A DNA stretch of 64,000 bases from Hymenobacter jeongseonensis (GTDB taxonomy: Bacteria > Bacteroidota > Bacteroidia > Cytophagales > Hymenobacteraceae). The position numbers and the translations under genes are program-made. The notes under the pieces are model-generated. The model was not told where the DNA came from, did no database searches, and saw only the letters and a list, made by a program, of their open reading frames with translations. Positions 25,683-34,778 of the stretch are shown in pieces (positions within the stretch are counted from its first letter, which is position 1; each line of letters begins with the position of its first letter). The DNA is taken from assembly GCF_015694725.1 (NCBI RefSeq), contig NZ_JADQDQ010000004.1, positions 186,001 through 250,000 of the forward strand, given 5' to 3'.

Positions 25683-26003
25683 GCAACTAAAAAGGCCGTG
25701 GTATGGAATGAGGCCATAAAGAACGGCATTATCCGGCCAGCAACCCGGTACTCGGCTGGGCTTGCCCGGCAGAGACTATAAAAAATGCCCCGAAACCGAC
25801 CGGCACGGGGCATTCTTACAAGAAATTGGGAATGCCTGACCTGGCGGGCTATGCGGTTGTCCGGCTTTGTTGTTAGCTGTTGATGTTTGAAAAATCGGCC
25901 AGTACGGCCGACTTGCTCGGCCATTCCCCAGGCTCTGACGTAGGCGGTTCAACATTTGGCCGCATCTTCAATACCGCCTTTTACGGTCTCACCCCTCGTG
26001 CCC
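25683..26003. other. Divergent intergenic region with two minus-strand hairpins
   Basis: No gene is credible. Holds hairpins at 25785-25813 and 25895-25911, each followed by a U-run on the minus strand, ahead of the symporter gene. On the plus strand I see no clean promoter for the epimerase. Confidence 0.5.
25785..25813 (-). terminator. Terminator-like hairpin in the DAACS leader
   Basis: ATGCCCCG and CGGGGCAT form an 8-bp stem. Reading the minus strand the stem is followed by TTTTTATAG, so it looks like an intrinsic terminator 103 nt before the symporter ATG. Confidence 0.6.
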
Positions 26004-27014
26004 ATGCCCAGCTGGACCCTGACTTCGCACACGCTGCACCTGAATTACGTCTGGAAAATATCCCGCAATTCGTCTGCTACCAAAACCAACCTGCTGCTGC
26101 GCGTGAGCGGCAATGGCCACAGCGGCACCGGCGAGGCCGCGCCCAATGTGCGCTACGCAGAATCGCCGGAACTGCTCCAGGTCCAGTTCGACACCTTGCA
26201 AGCCCACGGGTTGTCGGCCATTGTTTCCCTGCCCGAGCTGGATGCTTTGCTGGCCGCGCAGCCCGTGGCGCACGCCTTGAGCTTTGCCTTGGAGGCGGCG
26301 CTAGTACAGTGGCTGGCCGCCTGTGCTCACCAGCCGGCTTGGCAGTGGCTGGGCTTGCCACCGCCCGCCCGCAGCGTGCCCACGGCCTTTACCCTGCCCA
26401 TCATGGCACCGGGAGAAGTTGCGGACTTTCTGCGCCAGCAGCGGGCCGCACGGTTTCAATTGCTCAAAATCAAAGTCAACCAAGCCGAAGGCCTCGACTT
26501 GCTGAAAGCCGTGGCCCAGGCCCTGCCCGGCCATGCGTTGCTGGTGGATGGCAACGAGGCGTGGCCCGATGCGGACAGTGTGTTGCGGTTTCTGGAACAG
26601 GCCGCCACCGTGCCCGGCCTGCACCTGAAACTATTGGAGCAGCCCTTGCCCGCGGCCCACGCCGATGACTACCGCTACCTGCGTCCCCGCAGCGCGGTGC
26701 CGTTGCTGGCCGATGAATCGGTGACGGACGCGGCCGATTTTGCGGACATCGCCCAGCAGTTCCACGGCGTGAACGTGAAGCTGATGAAGGCCGGCGGCTT
26801 CCGCCGCGGCATTGCGCTGCTGTGGCAAACCCGGGCCCACGGGCTCATCCCGATGCTGGGCTGCATGGTGGAGTCGAGCGTGGGCATCGCGGCCGCCATG
26901 CACGTCAGCGCGCTGGCCGACGTGCACGACCTCGACGGCTTCCTTATTGTGAAAGACGAACCGTTTGGGCTGGTGGGGGAGGAAGCGGGGCAGGTGTCGC
27001 TGCGTAACGGCTAG
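26004..27014 (+). CDS. L-Ala-D/L-Glu-type dipeptide epimerase (enolase superfamily)
   Basis: 336 residues from ATG 26004; the longer frame adds 16 residues ahead of the conserved start. Enolase-superfamily muconate-lactonizing subgroup layout: the KxK base LLKIKVNQ (~153), metal ligands VDGNEAW (~180), LLEQPL (~212) and LLADES (~239), and the second base NVKLMKAGG (~263). These fit the dipeptide epimerases that interconvert Ala-Glu from peptidoglycan turnover, though the exact dipeptide is an inference. Divergent from the symporter; next gene on the opposite strand ends 5 bp away. Confidence 0.9.
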   Translation: MPSWTLTSHTLHLNYVWKISRNSSATKTNLLLRVSGNGHSGTGEAAPNVRYAESPELLQVQFDTLQAHGLSAIVSLPELDALLAAQPVAHALSFALEAALVQWLAACAHQPAWQWLGLPPPARSVPTAFTLPIMAPGEVADFLRQQRAARFQLLKIKVNQAEGLDLLKAVAQALPGHALLVDGNEAWPDADSVLRFLEQAATVPGLHLKLLEQPLPAAHADDYRYLRPRSAVPLLADESVTDAADFADIAQQFHGVNVKLMKAGGFRRGIALLWQTRAHGLIPMLGCMVESSVGIAAAMHVSALADVHDLDGFLIVKDEPFGLVGEEAGQVSLRNG

Positions 27015-27019
27015 CCGTC

Positions 27020-27586
27020 TTACTTCGGGGCGTTTAGTTTGATGTTCACCTGCTCCAGTTGGTCGTCGATGGCTTTGGTATCGGGCGTGTCGGTGCGGCC
27101 CTGGCTCAGCAGGTTGACTTTCTGGGTGAGAAGGTCAATTTTTTGATTGAGCAGCGATACTTGCATGGCCGGGTCGGAAAACCCTTGGCCGCGTTGGATG
27201 TAGGTATCAAACTTGCCGTCGGTACCGATGGGCCTTTTGCCCTGAGCGGCCGCCGCGCTGCCGGGCGTGGCAAACACGACGCCGCCGTCGGCGCGCACGT
27301 AGTCGCCTTCGCGCAGGGTGAGCTTTTTGCCAGTCGGGTTAATCTTATCAGCCGGCATCTCCACGATGCCGTTTTTGTAGTTGATTTTCACGCCGCTGGC
27401 GAGTTTGACGTTTTTCGTCAAGGGCGTAATCTTGGTGCCGTCGCGGCGCACCACCTCCCCATCTTTAAACACGAATTGGGTGCGGGCGGTGGTTTGCACG
27501 GGGAAGCCGCCGTCTTGGGCAGCCGCGAAGCGAGGGGCCGAAGCTAGGCAGCCAGCGGCAAGCAGAATGAAAAGAAAACGAGGCAT
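27020..27586 (-). CDS. Secreted DUF6799-like protein
   Basis: 188 residues from ATG 27586 (longer frame to 27661 rejected because it overlaps a promoter-like AT-rich region). Signal peptide (FILLAAGCLASAPRFAAAQ). Then repeating short lysine/glycine motifs FVFKDGEVVRRDGTKITPL and INYKNGIVEMPADKI, typical of Bacteroidota proteins with DUF6799-type repeats. Ends in a coiled-coil-like tail (LLNQKIDLLTQKVNLL). Function unknown; probably periplasmic or cell-surface. Confidence 0.75.
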   Translation of the reverse strand: MPRFLFILLAAGCLASAPRFAAAQDGGFPVQTTARTQFVFKDGEVVRRDGTKITPLTKNVKLASGVKINYKNGIVEMPADKINPTGKKLTLREGDYVRADGGVVFATPGSAAAAQGKRPIGTDGKFDTYIQRGQGFSDPAMQVSLLNQKIDLLTQKVNLLSQGRTDTPDTKAIDDQLEQVNIKLNAPK

Positions 27587-27686
27587 GGGAATGGAATGGT
27601 TGTTGAGTTTGTGAGGATACGTCTTTTTGCTGATTAGGTAAACATTGCGGTCTCCTGACAAAATTATTATTTAAAAATCCGGGAAC

Positions 27687-27700
27687 AATGTTGCAACATT
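27687..27700. promoter_or_regulatory. Palindromic operator overlapping the MarR promoter
   Basis: AATGTTGCAACATT is a perfect 14-bp palindrome that covers the TTG -33 element (27691-27693) of the promoter below. It is the likely autoregulatory site of the MarR gene at 27743. Confidence 0.55.
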
Positions 27701-27721
27701 AAATGTACCTACATAAATTTG
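27691..27721 (+). promoter_or_regulatory. Bacteroidota promoter of the MarR/YceI operon
   Basis: TTG at 27691-27693 and TAAATTTG at 27714-27721, 20 nt between, ending 21 nt before the ATG at 27743. Confidence 0.7.
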
Positions 27722-27742
27722 CATCCGATTCCACTATCAGCC

Positions 27743-28198
27743 ATGCGTATCGAAGACGAAATCAAACAGCCGCTGTTTCAGGACGAGCACCAGAAAGCGC
27801 ATATCAATCTGGTGTACACGGCCGGGTGGTTGCAGTTGCGCCAAGCCATTGCTTTCAAGCCGTTTGGTCTGACTTTGCCCCAGTTTAACATCTTGCGGAT
27901 TCTGCGCGGCCAACACCCGCTGCCCGCCACGGTGGCCTTGCTCATCGACCGCATGCTGGACAAGACCAGCAACGCCTCGCGCATTGTGGACCGGCTGGAA
28001 GAGAAAGCGCTGGTGACGCGCACCGTGTGCCCGGCCAACCGCCGTGCCGTCGATATCCGCATCACCCAAGCCGGCATGGATTTGCTAAACCGCATTGAAG
28101 AAGCCGGCATTGCAAGGTGCCACGGCATGAGCCTCCTCAGTGCGGAGGAAGCCCACCAATTGAATACCCTGCTCGACAAGATTCGAGACGAAGACTAA
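27743..28198 (+). CDS. MarR-family transcriptional regulator (YceI-linked)
   Basis: 151 residues from ATG 27743. Winged-helix core: LTLPQFNILRILRGQ, DKTSNASRIVDRLEEKAL (recognition helix region) and RRAVDIRITQAGMDLL (wing and dimer helix). Such repressors sense small ligands or oxidants. The gene precedes a YceI-family protein by 97 bp on the same strand, a MarR-YceI arrangement I recall from Bacteroidota; its palindromic operator sits on its own promoter. Confidence 0.9.
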   Translation: MRIEDEIKQPLFQDEHQKAHINLVYTAGWLQLRQAIAFKPFGLTLPQFNILRILRGQHPLPATVALLIDRMLDKTSNASRIVDRLEEKALVTRTVCPANRRAVDIRITQAGMDLLNRIEEAGIARCHGMSLLSAEEAHQLNTLLDKIRDED

Positions 28199-28295
28199 CC
28201 GCATTTTTCCTGTGGCCCGGGGGCGCCGCTGTGCGATTCCCGCCGTCCGCCTTTTTTAAATTAACCGATTACCTTTTTTCAAATTCCTTTTTCAG

Positions 28296-28940
28296 ATGAA
28301 AAAATTCCTGTTGCCCGCCCTGTTTGCCGTTGCCGTATTGGGCACTGCTCCTGCTGCTTCGGCACAAAAAATGAATAGCACCAAGATGGCGACCAACGCG
28401 CCCGCCTTCAAGTTGCAGCCGCAGCTGAGCACCCTGGGCTGGGAGGGCAAAGCCGTAACCCACGGCCACAACGGCACGATGAACTTCTCCAACGGCGAGC
28501 TGCTGGTGAAAGGCAACGCCATTGTGGGCGGCACCGTGACCGTGGACATGAAGTCGATGAAAGCCACTGACATCGCCGATGCGGAGAGCCAGGGCAAGTT
28601 TGTCGGCCACATGAGCAGCGACGACTTCTTCGGCGTGGAGAAAAACCCCACTTCGACCTTCAAAATCGTGAGCGTAGCCCCCATCAAAGGCGCCGCCAAG
28701 GATGCCAACAACGCCACCATCACCGGCGACATGACCATTAAAGGCGTTACGCAGCGCCTTTCCTTCCCCGCTAAAGTAGGTGTGAAGGATGGGGTGGCCG
28801 CCGCTACCGGCAAAATGACCATCGACCGCACCAAGTTTGGCCTGAAGTACGGCTCGAAGTCGTTCTTCGAGAGCATCGGCGACAAAGCCATCTACGACAA
28901 CTTCGACCTGACTTTCAACGTGATTGCCAAGAAGTCGTAA
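28296..28940 (+). CDS. YceI-family polyisoprenoid-binding protein
   Basis: 214 residues. Signal peptide (LPALFAVAVLGTAPAASAQ). YceI (lipocalin-like) domain: the pattern WEGKAVTHGHNGTMNF, SDDFFGVEKNPTSTF and TIKGVTQRLSFPAKV is typical of the family, which binds long-chain isoprenoids in the periplasm. Ends at a bidirectional terminator. Regulated probably by the upstream MarR gene. Confidence 0.9.
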   Translation: MKKFLLPALFAVAVLGTAPAASAQKMNSTKMATNAPAFKLQPQLSTLGWEGKAVTHGHNGTMNFSNGELLVKGNAIVGGTVTVDMKSMKATDIADAESQGKFVGHMSSDDFFGVEKNPTSTFKIVSVAPIKGAAKDANNATITGDMTIKGVTQRLSFPAKVGVKDGVAAATGKMTIDRTKFGLKYGSKSFFESIGDKAIYDNFDLTFNVIAKKS

Positions 28941-28997
28941 TGACGCTACCGGTCGGCCTGGCTAATTATTGCTAGGTGAATCACTGCGTTATGCAAA

Positions 28998-29032
28998 CAA
29001 AAAAGCCCGCCAGTATTGGCGGGCTTTTTTTA
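28998..29032. terminator. Bidirectional terminator
   Basis: AAAAAAGCCCGCC and GGCGGGCTTTTTT. Its T-run on the plus strand overlaps the stop codon of the convergent gene at 29030. Confidence 0.85.
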
Positions 29033-29587
29033 TTCCGGCACGGCGAAGCTTCTGGGAAGCTCGAACTTGAGGTGGCGGCTTTTGCTGCGGTTGTGCAGCT
29101 CGGCCAGCACCTCGTCCAGCGCCGGCTTGTATTCCACCCACAGGTCTTCGTGCAGGCTTTTTAGAATCAGGGCAGGAAGCCGGGCAGCCAGCCGGGCCGT
29201 GGCGTTGAAAAAGCCGTCGTACACACTGTCAAATTGACCCGAGTAGTTATCGAGGCACAGCCGCAGAATGTATAGAAGCAAGTCGATTTCCAACTGCTTG
29301 CTTTTAGTGATGCGCCGGGCACGCGCGGCTTCCTGCACACTGGCCCGCAGGGCCTTCACAAGGCTGCGGTTGAGCAAGCGGCCGGACACGGCCAGGTTAA
29401 ACGTTTCGTGAATACGGTCGGCCGCTTCTTCTTGAATCTGCGCCAGCGTAACGTCCGCAAGCAGCTCATACCGAAAGGTTTCATACAATTCAGCGTCACG
29501 CCTGACGGCCCGCAGCAGCAAAGCTTCCTTCTCGCTTTCGGGAAGGCGCTTGAGAACTTTTTTAAAATCAGAGGAGGGAACAGGCAT
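29030..29587 (-). CDS. Hypothetical helical protein
   Basis: 185 residues, almost wholly alpha-helical and charged (FKKVLKRLPESEKEALLLRAV at the N-terminus, RRITKSKQLEIDLLLYILRL in the middle). No signal peptide or membrane segment. I do not recognise a family. Upstream lies a very AT-rich 220-bp region which could contain its promoter and that of the surface protein gene at 29811. Confidence 0.65.
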   Translation of the reverse strand: MPVPSSDFKKVLKRLPESEKEALLLRAVRRDAELYETFRYELLADVTLAQIQEEAADRIHETFNLAVSGRLLNRSLVKALRASVQEAARARRITKSKQLEIDLLLYILRLCLDNYSGQFDSVYDGFFNATARLAARLPALILKSLHEDLWVEYKPALDEVLAELHNRSKSRHLKFELPRSFAVPE

Positions 29588-29810
29588 TAGTGGTGATTAG
29601 TGAAGAAATATCATTAAATATTTATGTGGCTGGAAAGCATCAATTTCAGATTTGCTATACACGAGTTATACATGATTTGTGGATAAAAAAACATCAACAT
29701 TATTAGTTAAAATGGTAGATAAAATATTATTTAGTGATAAAATTTATTTGTTTAATTAAAAAAGCTCGGCCATTTGTATCCCCTTCTTCCCACTCTCCAG
29801 CCATATATTT
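29588..29810. other. AT-rich divergent promoter region
   Basis: Strikingly AT-rich compared with both flanks, including runs such as AAATATTTATGTGG and TAAAATATTATTTAG. Likely promoters for the hypothetical gene (minus) and the surface protein (plus). No exact TTG/TAnnTTTG pair found. Confidence 0.5.
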
Positions 29811-32800
29811 ATGAAGCTCATCTCCTATCTAATGCACCCCCTTGGGGCAGCCTTTTTCTTGTCATTGGCCGCTGCGCCCGCGCTGAAGGCCCAAACCGGA
29901 ATTGGGACACGTAGTCCTCATGCCTCGGCGGTACTTGACATTACAAGTACAAACAAGGGCATGCTGCTTCCCCGGGTGGCCCTGAAATCTACCAGTGATG
30001 CCATCACGATTCCCAATCCGGCGAATTCCTTGCTGGTTTACAACACGAATTCCCCAAATCCGGCCAACCCATTGATTCCTGCACCGGGTATTTACTATAA
30101 TTCCGGTTCCGGTACCAGTCCGAACTGGGTGCGGTTTGTGAGCACCTCCGCTGCAGTGGGCCTGGAGTTTTGGGGCACCACGGGCAATTCAGTTACTGCC
30201 GACAATTATCTGGGGACTAATAATAATGCGGATTTGGTTTTTAAAGTCAACAGTCTTGAGCGTTTTATAATACGCCCCAATGGCACTTCTCACTTAACGT
30301 CTGATTTTGAAGTCACTGGGAAAACTACCTTGGCCGGCGACGTAAAAGTGACGGCCCAAGCCCATACGACCTTGCGCGATACGGATGTTGGGCTTTCAAG
30401 TGCACACGCATTATTGCAAATTTTTGGAGATGCTACAGTAACGGGTACAAAAACAGGGAATGTTACTAAGCCTGGCAGCCTCACCGTTACTGGTGCCACA
30501 ACTCTAAATGGTGTTTTGGGAGTAACTGGCCTCGCGACGCTGGCTTCGGCGAAGGTGACAAGCCTGGGGCTCACGAACGGGGGCAACCGAGTGGTAGTGG
30601 CCGCGTCTGATGGCACGCTCTCGGCCACGGCGGCGATGCCGGGCAGCAACAACGAATTCATTCTCAACCAGACCGGGATTCAAACCGCCAATTTCAATGT
30701 CAGCGGCACGGGCCGGGTGGGCGGCGCGCTGACGGTAGGTGGCGCGCTGAACGCAACCCAGGGCACCACAACGCTGGCAACGCTGGTGGCTGGTCCCGCC
30801 ACATTGTCGGGCACTACCACGCTGCCTGGCCTACCAGGCACCGGTATCCGGTACGTGACGGTGAATGGCACCAACCAGCTTGGGGCTATTACGCCGCCTG
30901 TTATTCCCACCACTGCCGACTTCATCAGCAATTCGACGGGGCTGCAAACCGGGGCCAATTTCAACGTGGGCGGCACGGGCCGGGTGGGCGGCACCCTGAC
31001 CGTCGTCGGCAACTCGTCCTTGAGCACGCTGGGTACCTCGGGCCTGGCCACGCTGAACTCGGCCAGCGTGACGGGCAACCTCACCGCCCTAACCACGACG
31101 CTGGGCGGCCCTGCCGGCGCCGGCCTGACAACCGTGACCGGTGCGCTGGGAGTGAATGGGCAAACCACACTGGCCTCGGCAAAAGTTACCAACATGGGTG
31201 GTGTAGGCAGCCGGGTGGTAGTGGCGGCGCCCGATGGCACGCTCTCGGCTACGGCGGCGCTGCCGGGCAGTAACAATGAATTCATCCTGAATCAGACCGG
31301 TGCGGGCATACAAGCCGCCAATTTTAATGTGAGCGGAACGGGCCGGGTGGGCGGGAAGCTCACTGTAAATAACGATGCAGCCATAACTGGAAATAGTACG
31401 TTAGGAGGCACCCTGAACGTAACCGGAGCAACCACGCTGGGAACCTTAGTGGCCGGTCCGGCAACCCTATCCGGTTTAACGACCCTTTCTGGTTTAACTG
31501 GAGCAAGTACTCGGTACGTGACTGTAAATGGGGCCGGGCAGCTAGATGCCATAACCCCGCCTATTATCCCCACCGCGGCCAACTACATCAGCAATTCTTC
31601 AAGTCTGCAAACGGGGGCCAACTTCAATGTGGGCGGGACAGGCCAAGTAGGCGGTACACTGACGGTAGGTGGCAACGCGGCCCTGAGCACGCTGAGCACC
31701 TCAGGCCTAGCCACGCTGAATTCGGCCACCGTGTCGGGCACGCTGGGAGTGACCGGGCAAACCACACTGGCTGGTCTCTCGGCCGGCACTACCACCCTCG
31801 GCGCGCTTAGCGCGGGGGCTACTACCCTGGGAAGCACCTTAGCCGTTACTGGGGCGACCACGCTCAATAATCAGCTTGTTGTAACGGGCACCACCAATCT
31901 GGCTGCCGTAAACACTACTAGTTTGGCTACCCTGAGTAGTGCGAGGGTAACGAATTTGGGCGGCTCCGGCCCTCAATTAGTGGTCACGGACAACGACGGC
32001 AACCTCAGCACGGAGAACATTTCGGGCCTGAACACTGTCATTCGGAACCAGAATGCAACCGAGCAGGTGGCTACCTTTAATATTGGTGGGTCAGGCCGGG
32101 TGGGCGGTGTGTTGACGGTGGCCGGTAACTCGGTGCTGAGTACGCTGAACACCTCGGGCCTGGCCACGCTGAACTCGGCCACGGTCACCAACGCCCTCAC
32201 GGCGGGAGCCACCACGCTGGCCTCGGCCAAAGTGACGAACTTGGGTGAAATGGGCGGGGGCAGCCGGGTGGTGGTCGCCTCGCAGGATGGTACACTCTCG
32301 GCCACATCGGCCCTGCCGGGCAGCAATGGCGAGTTCATTGGCAATTCGGGCACGTCTTCAAGCCCAGCTTTCGACATCAACGGCGAAGGCAAAATGGGGA
32401 CTTTAGCGGTGACTGGGAGCGCTGCCATCAATTCCAACTTGGCCGTTGCAGGCACCAGCACACTAACTGACAACGTTGGCATCGGCACCGCAGCGGGCGC
32501 TGAGCAGCTGACGGTCGGAGGTAACATCGTGCCCTCTGCCAACATCACCCATGGCTTGGGTACCGATTTAGCGCGTTGGAATAGCGTGTATGCCAATAAC
32601 GTATATGCTAACACTGTATTCACTTCCGACGGCACTGTGCAAACGTCCGATGCTCGCCTGAAGACCAACGTTTCGGGCCTGGGCTACGGCATGCACACGG
32701 TGATGGCTCTGCGCCCGGTGCGCTACGCCTGGAAGAAAACCCCCTCGCAAACCAACAAAATCGGCTTCATTGCCCAGGAGGTGCAGCAGCTAGTACCCGA

Positions 32801-33020
32801 AGTGGTAGCGGTGGGCAAGGATGCTAACCAGACCCTAGGCGTTAACTACGCCGAACTGGTGCCGGTGCTGGTGAAAGCCCTGCAGGAGCAGCAAGCCCAA
32901 CTAGACACCATGCGCGGCCGGGCCGAGAAAGCCGAAGCCGCCGTGCAGTCGTTCGAGGCGCGCCTGCGGGCGCTGGAAGCCGGCAATTCGGCGCAGGCCA
33001 CAGTGCAAGGACAGCGTTAA
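29811..33020 (+). CDS. Large repetitive surface protein with S74 chaperone-of-endosialidase tail
   Basis: 1069 residues. Signal peptide, then a Bacteroidota-style head (GIGTRSPHASAVLDI, KGMLLPRVALKS). The body is a tandem series built from recurring motifs: NFNVxGTGRVGGxLTV occurs five times (DNA near 30688, 30955, 31317, 31617 and 32072), and GTLSATAALPGSNNEFI at least twice. The tail has the S74 intramolecular chaperone motif TVQTSDARLKTNVSGLG, then a coiled coil (EKAEAAVQSFEARLRALEAG). S74 domains trimerise fibres and then cleave themselves off. Together this predicts a long trimeric, phage-tail-fibre-like or adhesin-like fibre. Forms an operon with the T9SS cargo gene 27 bp downstream. 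Confidence 0.85.
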   Translation: MKLISYLMHPLGAAFFLSLAAAPALKAQTGIGTRSPHASAVLDITSTNKGMLLPRVALKSTSDAITIPNPANSLLVYNTNSPNPANPLIPAPGIYYNSGSGTSPNWVRFVSTSAAVGLEFWGTTGNSVTADNYLGTNNNADLVFKVNSLERFIIRPNGTSHLTSDFEVTGKTTLAGDVKVTAQAHTTLRDTDVGLSSAHALLQIFGDATVTGTKTGNVTKPGSLTVTGATTLNGVLGVTGLATLASAKVTSLGLTNGGNRVVVAASDGTLSATAAMPGSNNEFILNQTGIQTANFNVSGTGRVGGALTVGGALNATQGTTTLATLVAGPATLSGTTTLPGLPGTGIRYVTVNGTNQLGAITPPVIPTTADFISNSTGLQTGANFNVGGTGRVGGTLTVVGNSSLSTLGTSGLATLNSASVTGNLTALTTTLGGPAGAGLTTVTGALGVNGQTTLASAKVTNMGGVGSRVVVAAPDGTLSATAALPGSNNEFILNQTGAGIQAANFNVSGTGRVGGKLTVNNDAAITGNSTLGGTLNVTGATTLGTLVAGPATLSGLTTLSGLTGASTRYVTVNGAGQLDAITPPIIPTAANYISNSSSLQTGANFNVGGTGQVGGTLTVGGNAALSTLSTSGLATLNSATVSGTLGVTGQTTLAGLSAGTTTLGALSAGATTLGSTLAVTGATTLNNQLVVTGTTNLAAVNTTSLATLSSARVTNLGGSGPQLVVTDNDGNLSTENISGLNTVIRNQNATEQVATFNIGGSGRVGGVLTVAGNSVLSTLNTSGLATLNSATVTNALTAGATTLASAKVTNLGEMGGGSRVVVASQDGTLSATSALPGSNGEFIGNSGTSSSPAFDINGEGKMGTLAVTGSAAINSNLAVAGTSTLTDNVGIGTAAGAEQLTVGGNIVPSANITHGLGTDLARWNSVYANNVYANTVFTSDGTVQTSDARLKTNVSGLGYGMHTVMALRPVRYAWKKTPSQTNKIGFIAQEVQQLVPEVVAVGKDANQTLGVNYAELVPVLVKALQEQQAQLDTMRGRAEKAEAAVQSFEARLRALEAGNSAQATVQGQR

Positions 33021-33047
33021 AACTCTCACCCTTTAGCGCTTATCAAG

Positions 33048-34586
33048 ATGGTCAATTTTGATGTTTTGCGACTTGGTCGCCTGGCGGCAAGCTTGTGGCT
33101 AGGAGGGCTGGGATGGGCTTCGGCCGTTCAGGCTCAAACACTTTACAACGGGGTCGGCGCTGTGCTAGCCGTTACCGACTCGGTACTGTACGTGCGCGGA
33201 CCCAGCGCCACCGGCCCGGGCGTAGCGTTTGAAAATGCGGGCGAGTTCGACCAGACGGCGTCGGCAGCGGCCCGCCCCCGGCTCTTTCTTGACGAAGGCG
33301 ACCTGCTCAATACCGGCACGTGGGTGCAAGGCATGGGCACCGTCGTTTTCAACGGCGCCAGCGGCACGACCCGCAACCTGACCCTTGGCACTGCGACCCT
33401 GCACAAACTGCGCATCGACAACCCCGCCGTCGGCAACGACCCCGGCGGAGTAGTGCTGGGCTCTAACGGCAGCGTAGACGGGGTTGTGCATTTTGCAAAT
33501 GGCCACCTGTATACGACCGGTTTGCTTCACCTTCGCCTCTCAGCTACCGCCCGGGTTTTTGGCGAAAAAGATGAATCTTATGTAAGAGGGTGCCTGGTGC
33601 AGAAAAAAACATTGCCAGGTGGCAGTGCCGCAATTGATTTTGGCAACATGGGCTTTCTCGTTAACCCCCAAAACCAAAGCTTTACCCTGGAGGTGGAGCG
33701 CCGCACGGGCCTGCTGATGCCAAACTTTTCGTACGGCCAAAACACCGACCCGCAACTGTCCTCAAACCACGGCATCGACCGCATCTGGAAGTTGACCACG
33801 GACGACGCCCCATCCGGCCCGGTGACGCTGACCTTGGCGTGGCTGCCCGACAACGACCACGGGTTGAATTTCAATGGCACTACCCGTGCCCAGGTTTGGC
33901 GCAGCGTCAACGGAGGGGCTAGCTGGGTCCGGCAGGGCTCGTCTCAACTCATAAACGAACGCTCCATTACGGTCAGTACCACGCTGGTTTCGGATGCACT
34001 GTACACGGTGAGCACCACGGCCGTGCCGCTGCCGGTGGTACTCACCTCGTTTTCGGCCACGGCCCGCGCATTGGATGCCGTGCTGAAATGGAGTACCGCC
34101 TCGGAAAGCAACAGCGCCTGGTTTGTAATAGAACGCTCGCCCGACGGCCGGAGCTGGGTGGAGGTGGGCCGGCAAGCCGCGGCCGGCAATAGCAGCGCCG
34201 CACTTTCTTACAGCGCCACCGACCCCGGCGCGGGCCGCCAAGCCCCGGCTTTTTATTATCGGTTGCGGCAGCTCGATAGGGATGGTACCGCCAATTACAG
34301 CGGCGTGCAGCACGTTGAGTTCCGCAAAAACCTGGTTTTTGCGGTCGAAGCCTTCCCGGTGCCCATGCAGGCCTTCCTGACTTTGGACGTTGTGATGCCC
34401 GCGGCCGGCCCCTTGCAAATCGAACTTTTCGACATGACGGGCCGCTTGGTCATCAGCCAGAAAGTGACCGCGCCGATGGGCAGCAGCCGCTACCAGGTCG
34501 ATGTGCGGGCGCTGGCCTCTGGCAGCTACACCCTGCGTACCGTGCAAGGCGGCCGGCAGATATCCCGTCGGCTGCTGCGGGAGTGA
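33048..34586 (+). CDS. T9SS-secreted protein with C-terminal sorting domain
   Basis: 512 residues. Signal peptide, a beta-rich body (TVVFNGASGTTRN, SNGSVDGVVHF), and a C-terminal type A sorting domain: FPVPMQAFLTLDV, then ELFDMTGRLV, ending in YTLRTVQGGRQISRRLL. Such domains target proteins to the type IX secretion system and the cell surface, where they are anchored or released. No catalytic motif is visible. Probable partner of the upstream surface protein, since the two lie 27 bp apart. Confidence 0.88.
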   Translation: MVNFDVLRLGRLAASLWLGGLGWASAVQAQTLYNGVGAVLAVTDSVLYVRGPSATGPGVAFENAGEFDQTASAAARPRLFLDEGDLLNTGTWVQGMGTVVFNGASGTTRNLTLGTATLHKLRIDNPAVGNDPGGVVLGSNGSVDGVVHFANGHLYTTGLLHLRLSATARVFGEKDESYVRGCLVQKKTLPGGSAAIDFGNMGFLVNPQNQSFTLEVERRTGLLMPNFSYGQNTDPQLSSNHGIDRIWKLTTDDAPSGPVTLTLAWLPDNDHGLNFNGTTRAQVWRSVNGGASWVRQGSSQLINERSITVSTTLVSDALYTVSTTAVPLPVVLTSFSATARALDAVLKWSTASESNSAWFVIERSPDGRSWVEVGRQAAAGNSSAALSYSATDPGAGRQAPAFYYRLRQLDRDGTANYSGVQHVEFRKNLVFAVEAFPVPMQAFLTLDVVMPAAGPLQIELFDMTGRLVISQKVTAPMGSSRYQVDVRALASGSYTLRTVQGGRQISRRLLRE

Positions 34587-34647
34587 CGCGAATGCCTTGC
34601 CACCGGCACGCTGGCCCACGGGCTGGAGTGACGGCGGGATTTCTGTA

Positions 34648-34681
34648 GTGCTCCGCTTTCCTGTGAGGGAAGGCGGAGCAC
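34648..34681 (+). terminator. Hairpin terminator after the T9SS operon
   Basis: GTGCTCCGCTTTCC and GGGAAGGCGGAGCAC pair with a small bulge. The T-run is weak, so it may be a transcript-stabilising hairpin rather than a strong terminator. Confidence 0.5.
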
Positions 34682-34766
34682 TGCATTTGCAAAACCTCGG
34701 TTTTTCGCGAAACGAATTGGCGCGACCAGGGGTTAATACAAGCTGACCCAAGCGGCCATTTCTGCG

Positions 34767-34774
34767 TAAATTTG
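34767..34774 (+). promoter_or_regulatory. -7 box (TAAATTTG) of clpS
   Basis: Exact TAnnTTTG box ending 4 nt before the clpS ATG at 34779, so the transcript would start at or very near the start codon. No TTG -33 element at the right distance. Confidence 0.5.
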
Positions 34775-34778
34775 CCTT

